From: Ariolimax columbianus
Taxonomy: Eukaryota; Mollusca; Gastropoda; Stylommatophora; Arionidae
Direction of reading: 5' to 3'
DNA length: 64,000 nucleotides
NCBI GenBank assembly: GCA_036924085.1
Contig: JAVGWX010000018.1
Coordinates: 21,055,964 to 21,119,963, forward strand
Positions within the stretch are counted from its first letter, which is position 1, and the number at the start of each line of letters is the position of its first letter. The position numbers were made by a program, and so were the translations under genes. The notes beneath the pieces are model-generated. The model saw only the letters and a list, made by a program, of their open reading frames with translations. It was not told the DNA's origin and made no database searches. Of the stretch, positions 30,870 through 43,945 are shown in pieces.

Positions 30870-31500
30870 TCAAAATCCTTCAACCCCGTGCGGAACGTAG
30901 GTCCTCAATAAATAATCTCCGTGATTTTCGATCATCAGCCAGCTGCTCCAACTCGATCCACGTCCAGCCATTGCTCTCTCTATTTGCCTTCACTTCCTGT
31001 CTCATGGAGTGTCAATGTCTACCTCTCTTTCTTTTTCCTACCGGGTTCGAGTGCATACGCTGTTGAGTAATACTGCCAATATTATTTCTTTGGGATTAGC
31101 CTATCCATCTCCATCGTTTCTTCTTCACATCTTGCGTCCCGACAGTTAGATCGACCTGTACCACAAGTCGACATTTGTGGCATTATCATTTCACTTCAAA
31201 CCCACAATTTTGCGCAGGAAGCCTTTCTCGAACACCTGCTTCCTACCCGATAACCTCTCTGTGACCGGCCTTGCCTCCGAATCGTAGAAAAAAACAACCG
31301 ATTTGACATTTGAGTTGAAAATTCTAGTCTTTGTCGTGGGTCTAATTTCGAGGGATCTCCAGAATTTACGTAAATAATAAAAGCTCCCCATGCCTTCTAG
31401 ACACTTAAGTGGGTGTCGTTATCTGTGTATTTAATTGTGTCCACTTTGCTGTCCAGATAAATGAACGAATCCACATCTAAGAGGAGAGCCGTGTCCATCA
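30870..31500 (-). pseudogene. LINE RT C-terminal relic
   Basis: Minus reading: KAWGAFIIYVNSGDPSK-like, LDPRQRLEFSTQMSNRLF-like text equivalent to TKTRIFNSNVKSV (open at 31391-31191), SGRKQVFEKGFLRKIVGLK, then near 31050 GRKKKERG and NGWTWIELEQLADDR. These match the C-terminal order of RTE-like LINEs (IFNSNVKSVLLYG, then W.E..A.DR). Several stops. Confidence 0.65.
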
Positions 31501-32842
31501 CACTCGAACATTTTCACCCGTATTTATTCTCACAACCTTAAAAGTTATGGCAAGTCAAATATTCACTTACTAGCACAAAAAGATACGATGGTGCTAAACA
31601 AACTGACAGCAGCCAATCGAATCAGTAGTAGGTAGATGGAAGCTGATCGGTGCAGCAGGTGCACCAGAACGCTCTATTGCCCGCAAACCCGGAGGAAACT
31701 GACCTAACGCTGACAAAGAGTGCTAAAAAAATCAAAGTAAGGCCTGACAGACGTAAATCTGGTCACGACTATGTGTATACTTGCAATAACGTTTCTTTAT
31801 CCTTTCTTTCATTCACATGGACATAGTGTCAGTGTTTTGTCCCGTAGGCAAGGCTGACTACATATTTTCCCATACCCCCAACCCCCCCCCCCCCACCCCC
31901 GCCACCACCCACCCTCAATTATTTAGCGATATGAGTCACATGACATGACGTGTACAGCAGTAAAAAATATATACTGCAAATAACAAAATAACACAAAATT
32001 AACTAATTTTTTAAAACCACTTTCCATAATCCTCGGCGTCAGTCTGGCAGCTGGGCCGTATTCGAGGAAGGCAACAATATTCTGTGCGTCCCGATCATTT
32101 ACAAAGCTGTCCCAATATGTATCTAGGTCCTTGGTAAGTCCACCTCATCATCGCATAGGTGGGCGACCCCGTTGACGTGTACAGACATATCACCCACCAC
32201 CAAAACGTTGTTATTCCTATTGGTCTGTTTGTAGGCGTAGCACATGTACAGTCCAACGATTATTGCGTGATGTATCAAATAACCACAATAAATAATATAC
32301 TTATGAAAAAGATAAATACAACGCAGAATGTATACACATTCGTCATAACACTTAAAAAAAAACCAAAATACTGTCATACAACATTTTCCACATTGCTGGA
32401 GTTTGACGAGGAGTTTTAAAGGCTGTACTGTTTTTTAAAATGCACAACAGTTTATAATTAATTATATTCCATAAATTTTTGTTCTGGTATTGATCTTATC
32501 ATAGAAAATATAAACGGTCAGTTTTGTGTGTGGTAAAAAATATGACAAATCTACATAAGCCCGAGTCCCTTTAAGGTCTAGCTTCCAAGGCTGCTACCTC
32601 GATGACCTAATGATAGCCTCGCACCTGCTTGGAAGCATATGATCAAATAAAAAAGAAACATTTTGATTTCCTTTTGAGATTCTGCTTTGTGGTTGATGAG
32701 CTTGTGTACCCCAATGACCATACGATCTTTGTCGAGAGTAGCTGAGCTAATAAGTCGACCAGGTAGAAGGATATGTGCCACGACAAGCGAAGATGCAAAC
32801 CTGGGGTTCTGGAGACACTTACAGACTTCAGAAGCCAAGCCA
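31501..32842. other. Unassigned sequence with a C-rich run
   Basis: A low-complexity run of C with A breaks lies at 31878-31912. A faint R1-like piece (ctgacagcagccaa) is near 31606. Open frames at 32123-32377 and 32578-32838 match nothing I know. Confidence 0.4.
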
Positions 32843-32934
32843 TTGACTCAACACGGTCAAACACTGAAATGATTGACAGACCAAGAGCACTTTCGCTGGG
32901 TCTAATATGGAACGGTTGCTGGAATTAGACCCTC
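32843..32934 (+). rRNA. 18S-28S chimeric fragment, short copy
   Basis: ttgactcaacacg, gaaatgattgacaga, gcactttcgctgggtctaat and gctggaattagaccct follow the same fused order as 22561-22650. It is directly followed by the ETS-like piece tctggggctatgctctcggc (32939-32977). Confidence 0.75.
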
Positions 32935-32980
32935 AAAAATCTGGGGCTATGCTCTCGGCTGCTTGACTGTCTCGCATCAA
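32935..32980 (+). other. ETS-like fragment
   Basis: aaaatctggggctatgctct and gactgtctcgcat match the start of the GC-rich leader at 20693-20735 with a few changes. Confidence 0.65.
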
Positions 32981-32985
32981 AATCG

Positions 32986-32986
32986 A

Positions 32987-33026
<40 letters not shown>

Positions 33027-33233
33027 GCGGCTTAATTTGACTCAACACGCCAATACTGTAGAATGACTGACAAATCGTGGGCACTTTCGTTGGGTCTAAT
33101 AGTGAACATGTGCTGGTATTAGACCCACGGAAGACATGTCAGTTGCACCCTCCTAATGAAAGAGCATCTGCTACGGTAATCAATACAGAAATCGCAGGTT
33201 CCAGACACTTGGTCATTGACTGACTAAAAAGCC
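32986..33233 (+). rRNA. 18S-28S chimeric repeat, second locus
   Basis: taaaggaattgacggaaggg, gagcctgcggcttaatttga, ctcaacacgccaatactgta (18S), then gcactttcgttgggtctaat, catgtcagttgcaccctcct and atcgcaggttccagacactt (28S), ending tgactgactaaaaagcc. It matches 22509-22762 throughout, including the fusion point and the 20-base deletion after actcaacacg. The 12.5-kb minisatellite begins within 15 bp of its end. Confidence 0.85.
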
Positions 33234-34799
33234 CTCATCCAAACCCTAATCCACTTCAAAGTGCTCTCATTAGGACTCAACACACTTCTCCAAACGGTCC
33301 TTGAGACTCCACACACTTCTCCCAACAGATCCTGAGACTCCACACATTTCTCTCCTTGAGACTCCAAACACTTCTCTCCTTGAGACTGCACACACTTCTC
33401 TCCTTGAGACTCCACACTCCCCCCAGCGGGCCTTGAGACTCCACTAACTTATCTCCTTGAGAATCCACACACTTCACTCCTTGAGACCCCAGACACTTCT
33501 CCCAACAGATACTGAGACTCCACACACTTCTCTCCTTGAGACTCCACACTTCTCCCAACAGATCCTGAGACTCCACACACTTCTCCCAACAGTTCTTGAG
33601 ACTCCACACACTTCTCTCCTTGCGACTCCACACACTTCTCTCCTTGAGACTCCACACACTTCTCTCCTTGAGACTCCACACACTTCTCTCCTTAAGACTC
33701 CACACACTTCTCTCCTTGAGACTCCACACACTTCTCCAAACAGACCCTGAGACTCCACACACTTCTCTCCTTGAGACTCCACAGACCTTTCTTAGCGGTC
33801 CTTGAGACTCCACACACTTCTCCCAACGGTCCTTTAGACTCCACACACTTCTCTCCTTGAGACTCCACACACTTCTCCCAACGGTCCTTTAGACTCCACA
33901 CACTTCTCTCTTTGAGACTCCACACACTTCTCCAAGCGGTCCTTGAGACTCCACTTGCATCTCCCAGCGGTCCTTTAGACTCCACACACTTCTCTCCTTG
34001 AGACTCCACACACTTCTCCCAACGGTCCTTTAGACTCCACACACTTCTCTCCTTAAGACTCCACACACTTCTCTCCTTGAGACTCCACACACTTCTCCAA
34101 ACAGACCCTGAGACTCCACACACTTCTCTCCTTGAGACTCCACACACTTCTCTCCTTGAGTCTCTACACACTTCTCTCCTTAAGACTCCACACACTACTC
34201 CCAGCACTCCACACACTTCTCACAACGGTTGAGAATCCACACACTTCTCCCAGCACTCCACACACTTCACCCAGCGGTTGAGACTCCATAACTTCTCCCA
34301 GCAGTCGAGACTCCACACACTTCTCTCCTTGAGACTCCAAAAACCTTTCTTAGCGGTCCTTGAGACTCCACTTGCATCTCCCAGCGGTCCTTGAGACTCC
34401 ACACACTTCTCTCCTTAAGACTCCACACACTTCTCTCCTTGAGACTCCACACACTTCTCCAAACAGACCCTGAGACTCCACTCACTTCTCTCCTTGAGAC
34501 TCCACAGACCTTTCTTAGCGGTCCTTGAGACTCCACACACTTCTCCCAACGGTCCTTTAGACTCCACACACTTCTCTCCTTGAGACTCCACACACTTCTC
34601 CCAACGGTCCTTTAGACTCCACACACTTCTCTCTTTGAGACTCCACACACTTCTCCAAGCGGTCCTTGAGACTCCACTTGCATCTCCCAGCGGTCCTTGA
34701 GACTCAACACACTTCTCTCCTTGAGACTCCACACACTTCTCCAAACAGAACCTGAGACTCCACACACGTCTCTCCTTGAGACTCCACACACTTCTCTCC

Positions 34800-37240
34800 T
34801 TGAGTCTTTACACACTTCTCTCCTTAAAACTCCACACACTACTCCCAGCACTCCACACACTTCTCCCAACGGTTGAGAATCCACACATTTCTCCCAGCAC
34901 TCCACACACTTCACCCAGCGGTTGAGACTGCATAACTTCTCCCAGCAGTCGAGACTCCACACACTTCTCTCCTTGAGACTCCACACACTTCTCCCAACGG
35001 TACTTGAGACTCCACACACTTCTCCCAGCGGTCCTTGAGACTCCACACACTTCTCCCAGCGGTCCTTGAGACTCCACACACTTCTCTCCTTGAGACTCCA
35101 CACACTTCTCCCAGCGGTCCTTGAGACTCCACACACTTCTCTCCTTGAGACTCCACACACTTCTCCCAACAGTCCTTGAGACTCCACGCACTTCTCCCAG
35201 CGGTCCTTGAGACTCCACACACTTCTCTCCTTGAGACTCCACACACTTCTCCCAACAGTCCCTGAGACTCCACACACTTCTCCCAGCAGTCCTTGAGACT
35301 CCACACACTTCTCTCCTTGAGACTCCACACACTTCTCCCAACGGTACTTGAGACTCCACACACTTCTCTCAGCGGTTGAGACTCAACACATTTCTCTCCT
35401 TTAGACTCCACACACTTCTCTCAGCGGTTGAGACTCCACACATTTCTCTCAGCGGTCGAGACTCCACACATTTCTCTTCTTTAGACTCCACACACTTCTC
35501 TCAGCGGTTGAGAATCCACACACTTCTCCCAACAGTCCTTGAAATTCCACACATTTCTCCCAGCGGTCCTTGAGACTCCACACACTTCTCCCAGCGGTCC
35601 TTAAGACTCCACACACTTCTCCCAGAGGACCTTGAGATTCCACACACTTCTCCCAGAGGACCTTTAGACTCCACACACTTCTCCCAGAGGACCTTTAGAC
35701 TCCACACACTTCTCCCAGCGGTTGAGAATCCACACACTTCTCCCAACGGTCTCTGAGACTCCACACATTTCTCCCAACGGTCCTTTAGACTCAAAACATT
35801 TCTCTTATCGATCCTTGCGACTCCACACACTTCTCCCAGCGGTCCTTGAGACTCCACACATTTCTCCCAGCGGTCCTTGAGACTCCACAAACTTCTCCCA
35901 GAGGACCTTGAGAATCCACACACTTCTCCCAGCACTCCACACACTTCACCCAGTGGTTGAGACTCCATAACTTCTCCCAGCAGTCGAGACTCCACACACT
36001 TCTCTCCTTGAGACTCCACACACTTCTCCCAGCGGTCCTTGAGACTCCACACACTTCTCCCAGCGGTCCTTGAGACTCCACACACTTCTCTCCTTGAGAC
36101 TCCACACATTCTCCCAGCGGTCCTTGAGACTCCACACACTTCTCTCCTTGAGACTCCACACACTTCTCTCCTTGAGTCTCTACACACTTCTCTCCTTAAA
36201 ACTCCACACACTACTCCCAGCACTCCACACACTTCTCCCAACGGTTGAGAATCCACACATTTCTCCCAGCACTCCACACACTTCACCCAGCGGTTGAGAC
36301 TCCATAAATTCTCCCAGCAGTCGAGACTCCACACACTTCTCTCCTTGAGACTCCACACACTTCTCCCAACGGTACTTGAGACTCCACACACTTCTCCCAG
36401 CGGTCCTTGAGACTCCACACACTTCTCCCAGCGGTCCTTGAGACTCCACACACTTCTCTCCTTGAGACTCCACACACTTCTCTCCTTGAGACTCCACACA
36501 CTTCTCCCAACAGTCCTTGAGACTCCACGCACTTCTCCCAGCGGTCCTTGAGACTCCACACACTTCTCTCCTTGAGACTCCACACACTTCTCCCAACAGT
36601 CCTTGAGACTCCACACACTTCTCCCAGCAGTCCTTGAGACTCCACACACTTCTCTCCTTGAGACTCCACACACTTCTAACAACGGTACTTGAGACTCCAC
36701 ACACTTCTCTCAGCGGTTGAGACTCAACACATTTCTCTCCTTTAGACTCCACACACTTCTCTCAGCGGTTGAGACTCCACACATTTCTCTCAGCGGTCGA
36801 GACTCCACACATTTCTCTTCTTTAGACTCCACACACTTCTCTCAGCGGTTGAGAATCCACACACTTCTCCCAACAGTCCTTGAAATTCAACACATTTCTC
36901 CCAGCGGTCTTTGAGACTCCACACACTTCTCCCAGCGGTCCTTGAGACTCCACACACTTCTCTCAACGGTCCTTGAGACTCCACACACTTCTCTCCTTGA
37001 GACTCCACACACTTCTCTCCTTGAGACTCCACACACTTCTCTCCTTGAGACTCCACACACTTCTCTTCTTGAGACTCCACACACTTCTCTCAGCGGTTGA
37101 GAATCCAAACACTTCTCCCATCGGTCCTTGCGACTCCACACACTTCTCCCAGCGGTCCTTGAGACTCCACACATTTCTCCCAGCGGTCCTTGAGACTCCA
37201 CACACTTCTCCCAGAGGACCTTGAGATTCCACACACTTCT
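34800..37240. repeat. Higher-order repeat, about 1.34-1.37 kb period, two diverged copies
   Basis: Subunit order around 35340-35560 recurs at 36681-36900, offset 1341. The block at 34825-34960 recurs at 36195-36310, offset about 1371. The difference means small gains or losses of subunits separate the copies. Confidence 0.75.
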
Positions 37241-37249
37241 CCCAGAGGA

Positions 37250-40200
37250 CCTTTAGACTCCACACACTTCTCCCAGAGGACCTTTAGACTCCACACACTT
37301 CTCCCAGCGGTTAAGAATCCACACACTTCTCCCAACGGTCTCTGAGACTCCACATATTTCTCCCAACGGTCCTTTAGACTCCACACATTTCTCTCATCGG
37401 TCCATGCGACTCCACACACTTCTCCCAGCGGTCCTTGAGACTCCACACATTTCTCCCAGCGGTCCTTCAGACTCCACACACTTCTCTCAGAGGACCATGA
37501 GAATCCACACACTTCTCCCAGCACTCCACACACTTCACCCAGCGGTTGAGACTCCATAACTTCTCCCAGCAGTCGAGACTCCACACACTTCTCTCCTTGA
37601 GACTCCACACACTTCTCCCAACGGTACTTGAGACTCCACACACTTCTCCCAGCGGTCCTTGAGACTCCACGCACTTCTCCCAGCGGTCTTTGAGACTCCA
37701 CACACTTCTCTCCTTGAGACTCCACACACTTCTCCCAGCGGTCCTTGAAACTCCACACACTTCTCCCAACAGTCCTTGAGACTCCACACACTTCTCCCAG
37801 CGGTCCTTGAGACTCCACACACTTCTCTCCTTGAGACTCCACACACTTCTCCCAACGGTACTTGAGAATCCACACACTTCTCTCAGCGGTTGAGACTCAA
37901 CACATTTCTCTCCTTTAGACTCCACACACTTCTCTCAGCGGTTGAGACTCCACACATTTCTCTCAGCGGTCGAGACTCCACACATTTCTCTCCTTTAGAC
38001 TCCACACACTTCTCTCAGCGGTTGAGAATCCACACAGTTCTCCCATTAGTCCTTGAAATTTCACACATTTCTCCCAGCGGTCCTTGAGACTCCACACACT
38101 TCTCCCAGCGGTCCTTGAGACTCCACACACTTCTCTCCTTGAGACTCCACACACTTCTCTCCTTGAGACTCCACACACTTCTCTCCTTGAGACTCCACAC
38201 ACTTCTCTTCTTGAGACTCCACACACTTCTCTCAGCGGTTGAGAATCCAAACACTTCTCCCAACGGTCTTTGAGACTCCACACATTTCTCCCAACGGTCC
38301 TTTAGACTCCACACATTTCTCCCATCGGTCCTTGCGACTCCACACACTTCTCCCAGCGGTCCTTGAGACTCCACATATTTCTCCCAGCGGTCCTTGAGAC
38401 TCCACACACTTCTCCCAGAGGACCTTGAGATTCCACACACTTCTCCCAGAGGACCTTTAGACTCCACACACTTCTCCCAGAGGACCTTTAGACTCCACAC
38501 ACTTCTCTTCTTGAGACTCCACACACTTCTCTCAGCGGTTGAGAATCCAAACACTTCTCCCAACGGTCTTTGAGAATCCACACACTTCTCCCAACGGTCT
38601 TTGAGACTCTACACATTTCTCCCAACGGTCCTTTAGACTCCACACACTTCTCCCAGAGGACCTTTAGACTCCACACACTTCTCCCAGCGGTTAAGAATCC
38701 ACACACTTCTCCCAACGGTCTCTGAGACTCCACATATTTCTCCCAACGGTCCTTTAGACTCCACACATTTCTCTCATCGGTCCATGCGACTCCACACACT
38801 TCTCCCAGCGGTCCTTGAGACTCCACACATTTCTCCCAGCGGTCCTTCAGACTCCACACACTTCTCTCAGAGGACCATGAGAATCCACACACTTCTCCCA
38901 GCACTCCACACACTTCACCCAGCGGTTGAGACTCCATAACTTCTCCCAGCAGTCGAGACTCCACACACTTCTCTCCTTGAGACTCCACACACTTCTCCCA
39001 ACGGTACTTGAGACTCCACACACTTCTCCCAGCGGTCCTTGAGACTCCACGCACTTCTCCCAGCGGTCTTTGAGACTCCACACACTTCTCTCCTTGAGAC
39101 TCCACACACTTCTCCCAGCGGTCCTTGAAACTCCACACACTTCTCCCAACAGTCCTTGAGACTCCACACACTTCTCCCAGCGGTCCTTGAGACTCCACAC
39201 ACTTCTCTCCTTGAGACTCCACACACTTCTCCCAACGGTACTTGAGACTCCACACACTTCTCTCAGCGGTTGAGACTCAACACATTTCTCTCCTTTAGAC
39301 TCCACACACTTCTCTCAGCGGTTGAGACTCCACACATTTCTCTCAGCGGTCGAGACTCCACACATTTCTCTCCTTTAGACTCCACACACTTCTCTCAGCG
39401 GTTGAGAATCCACACAGTTCTCCCATTAGTCCTTGAAATTTCACACATTTCTCCCAGCGGTCCTTGAGACTCCACACACTTCTCCCAGCGGTCCTTGAGA
39501 CTCCACACACTTCTCTCCTTGAGACTCCACACACTTCTCTCCTTGAGACTCCACACACTTCTCTCCTTGAGACTCCACACACTTCTCTTCTTGAGACTCC
39601 ACACACTTCTCTCAGCGGTTGAGAATCCAAACACTTCTCCCAACGGTCTTTGAGACTCCACACATTTCTCCCAACGGTCCTTTAGACTCCACACATTTCT
39701 CCCATCGGTCCTTGCGACTCCACACACTTCTCCCAGCGGTCCTTGAGACTCCACATATTTCTCCCAGCGGTCCTTGAGACTCCACACACTTCTCCCAGAG
39801 GACCTTGAGATTCCACACACTTCTCCCAGAGGACCTTTAGACTCCACACACTTCTCCCAGAGGACCTTTAGACTCCACACACTTCTCTTCTTGAGACTCC
39901 ACACACTTCTCTCAGCGGTTGAGAATCCAAACACTTCTCCCAACGGTCTTTGAGAATCCACACACTTCTCCCAACGGTCTTTGAGACTCTACACATTTCT
40001 CCCAACGGTCCTTTAGACTCCACACACTTCTCCCAGAGGACCTTTAGACTCCACACACTTCTCCCAGCGGTTAAGAATCCACACACTTCTCCCAACGGTC
40101 TCTGAGACTCCACATATTTCTCCCAACGGTCCTTTAGACTCCACACATTTCTCTCATCGGTCCATGCGACTCCACACACTTCTCCCAGCGGTCCTTGAGA

Positions 40201-41395
40201 CTCCACACATTTCTCCCAGCGGTCCTTCAGACTCCACACACTTCTCTCAGAGGACCATGAGAATCCACACACTTCTCCCAGCACTCCACACACTTCACCC
40301 AGCGGTTGAGACTCCATAACTTCTCCCAGCAGTCGAGACTCCACACACTTCTCTCCTTGAGACTCCACACACTTCTCCCAACGGTACTTGAGACTCCACA
40401 CACTTCTCCCAGCGGTCCTTGAGACTCCACGCACTTCTCCCAGCGGTCTTTGAGACTCCACACACTTCTCTCCTTGAGACTCCACACACTTCTCCCAGCG
40501 GTCCTTGAAACTCCACACACTTCTCCCAACAGTCCTTGAGACTCCACACACTTCTCCCAGCGGTCCTTGAGACTCCACACACTTCTCTCCTTGAGACTCC
40601 ACACACTTCTCCCAACGGTACTTGAGACTCCACACACTTCTCTCAGCGGTTGAGACTCAACACATTTCTCTCCTTTAGACTCCACACACTTCTCTCAGCG
40701 GTTGAGACTCCACACATTTCTCTCAGCGGTCGAGACTCCACACATTTCTCTCCTTTAGACTCCACACACTTCTCTCAGCGGTTGAGAATCCACACAGTTC
40801 TCCCATTAGTCCTTGAAATTTCACACATTTCTCCCAGCGGTCCTTGAGACTCCACACACTTCTCCCAGCGGTCCTTGAGACTCCACACACTTCTCTCCTT
40901 GAGACTCCACACACTTCTCTCCTTGAGACTCCACACACTTCTCTCCTTGAGACTCCACACACTTCTCTTCTTGAGACTCCACACACTTCTCTCAGCGGTT
41001 GAGAATCCAAACACTTCTCCCAACGGTCTTTGAGACTCCACACATTTCTCCCAACGGTCCTTTAGACTCCACACATTTCTCCCATCGGTCCTTGCGACTC
41101 CACACACTTCTCCCAGCGGTCCTTGAGACTCCACATATTTCTCCCAGCGGTCCTTGAGACTCCACACACTTCTCCCAGAGGACCTTGAGATTCCACACAC
41201 TTCTCCCAGAGGACCTTTAGACTCCACACACTTCTCCCAGAGGACCTTTAGACTCCACACCCTTCTCTTCTTGAGACTCCACACACTTCTCTCAGCGGTT
41301 GAGAATCCAAACACTTCTCCCAACGGTCTTTGAGAATCCACACACTTCTCCCAACGGTCTTTGAGACTCTACACATTTCTCCCAACGGTCCTTTA
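37250..41395. repeat. 1380-bp higher-order repeat, three nearly identical copies
   Basis: Copies at about 37250-38629, 38630-40009 and 40010-41389. Text is the same at +1380 and +2760 except for isolated single-base changes (a/c at 37867 and at 41261). Such similarity indicates very recent amplification. Confidence 0.92.
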
Positions 41396-41871
41396 GACTC
41401 CACACATTTCTCCCAACGGTCCTTTAGACTCCACACATTTCTCCCAGCGATCCTTGAGACTCCACACATTTCTCCCAGAGGACCTTTAGAATCCACACAC
41501 TTCTCCCAGCACTCCACACACTTCACCCAGCGGTTGAGACTCCATAACTTCTCCCAGCAGTCGAGACTCCACACACTTCTCTCCTTGAGACTCCACACAC
41601 TTCTCCCAACGGTACTTGAGATTCCACACACTTCTCCCAGCGGTCCTTGAGACTCCACACACTTCTCCCAGCGGTCCTTGAGACTCCACACACTTCTCTC
41701 CTTGAGACTCCACACACTTCTCCCAGCGGTCCTTGAGACTCCACACACTTCTCTCCTTGAGACTCCACACACTTCTCCCAACAGTCCTTGAGACTCCACG
41801 CACTTCTCCCAGCGGTCCTTGAGACTCCACACACTTCTCTCCTTGAGACTCCACACACTTCTCCCAGCGGT

Positions 41872-43945
41872 CCTTGAGACTCCACACACTTCTCCCAACA
41901 GTCCTTGAGACTCCACACACTTCTCCCAGCGGTCCTTGAGACTCCACACACTTCTCTCCTTGAGACTCCACACACTTCTCCCAACGGTACTTGAGACTCC
42001 ACACACTTCTCTCAGCGGTTGAGACTCAACACATTTCTCTCCTTTAGACTCCACACACTTCTCTCAGCGGTTGAGACTCCACACATTTCTCTCCTTTAGA
42101 CTCCACACACTTCTCTCAGCGGTTGAGAATCCACACACTTCTCCCAACAGTCCTTGAAATTCCACACATTTCTCCCAGCGGTCCTTGAGAATCCACACAC
42201 TTCTCCCAGCGGTCCTTGAGACTCCACACACTTCTCTCAACGGTCCTTGAGACTCCAAAACACTACTCTCCTTGAGACTCCACACACTTCTCTCCTTGAG
42301 ACTCCACACACTTCTCTACTTTAGACTCCACACACTTCTCTCCTTGAGACTCCACACACTTCTCTCCTTGAGACTCCACACACTTCTCTTCTTGAGACTC
42401 CACACACTTCTCTCAGCGGTTGAGAATCCACACACTTTTCCCAACGGTCCTTGAGACTCCACACATTTCTCCCAGCGGTCCTTGAGACTCCACACACTTC
42501 TCCCAGAGGACCTTAAGACTCCACACACTTCTCCCAGAGGACCTTTAGACTCCACACACTTCTCCCAGAGGACCTTTAGACTCCACACACTTTTCCCAGC
42601 GGTTGAGAATCCACACACTTCTCCCAACGGTCATTGAGACTCCACACATTTCTCCCAACGGTCCTTTAGACTCCACACATTTCTCCCAGCGGTCCTTGAG
42701 ACTCCACACACTTCTCCCAGAGGACCTTGAGACTCCACACACTTCTCCCAGAGGACCTTTAGACTCCACACACTTCTCCCAGAGGACCTTGAGACTCCAC
42801 ACACTTCTCCCAGCGGTCCTTTAGACTCCCCACACTTCTCCCAGAGGACCTTTAGACTCCACACACTTCTCCCAACGGTTCTTTAGACTCCACACACTTC
42901 TCCCAGCGGTCCTTGAGACTCCACACACTTCTCCCAACAGTCCTTGAGACTCCACACACTTCTCCCAGCGGTCCTTGAGACTCCACACACTTCTCTCCTT
43001 GAGACTCCACACACTTCTCCCAACGGTACTTGAGACTCCACACACTTCTCTCAGCGGTTGAGACTCAACACATTTCTCTCCTTTAGACTCCACACACTTC
43101 TCTCAGCGGTTGAGACTCCACACATTTCTCTCCTTTAGACTCCACACACTTCTCTCAGCGGTTGAGAATCCACACACTTCTCCCAACAGTCCTTGAAATT
43201 CCACACATTTCTCCCAGCGGTCCTTGAGAATCCACACACTTCTCCCAGCGGTCCTTTAGACTCCACACACTTCTCTCAACGGTCCTTGAGACTCCAAAAC
43301 ACTACTCTCCTTGAGACTCCACACACTTCTCTCCTTGAGACTCCACACACTTCTCTACTTTAGACTCCACACACTTCTCTCCTTGAGACTCCACACACTT
43401 CTCTCCTTGAGACTCCACACACTTCTCTTCTTGAGACTCCACACACTTCTCTCAGCGGTTGAGAATCCACACACTTTTCCCAACGGTCCTTGAGACTCCA
43501 CACATTTCTCCCAGCGGTCCTTGAGACTCCACACACTTCTCCCAGAGGACCTTAAGACTCCACACACTTCTCCCAGAGGACCTTTAGACTCCACACACTT
43601 CTCCCAGAGGACCTTTAGACTCCACACACTTTTCCCAGCGGTTGAGAATCCACACACTTCTCCCAACGGTCATTGAGACTCCACACATTTCTCCCAACGG
43701 TCCTTTAGACTCCACACATTTCTCCCAGCGGTCCTTGAGACTCCACACACTTCTCCCAGAGGACCTTGAGACTCCACACACTTCTCCCAGAGGACCTTTA
43801 GACTCCACACACTTCTCCCAGAGGACCTTGAGACTCCACACACTTCTCCCAGCGGTCCTTTAGACTCCCCACACTTCTCCCAGAGGACCTTTAGACTCCA
43901 CACACTTCTCCCAACGGTTCTTTAGACTCCACACACTTCTCCCAA
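41872..43945. repeat. 1039-bp higher-order repeat, two nearly identical copies
   Basis: Copies about 41872-42910 and 42911-43945. Blocks such as aaaacactactctcc (42257, 43296) and cccaacggttctttagactc recur at +1039. A single-base change (g/t) appears near 42227 and 43256. Confidence 0.9.

Noticed and set aside
35501..36700. A 399-residue minus-strand open frame and its many relatives as repeat-protein genes
   Set aside because: They lie wholly inside the minisatellite. The unit lacks stops in several frames at once, higher-order copying reproduces the frames, and there is no unique domain, promoter or exon border.
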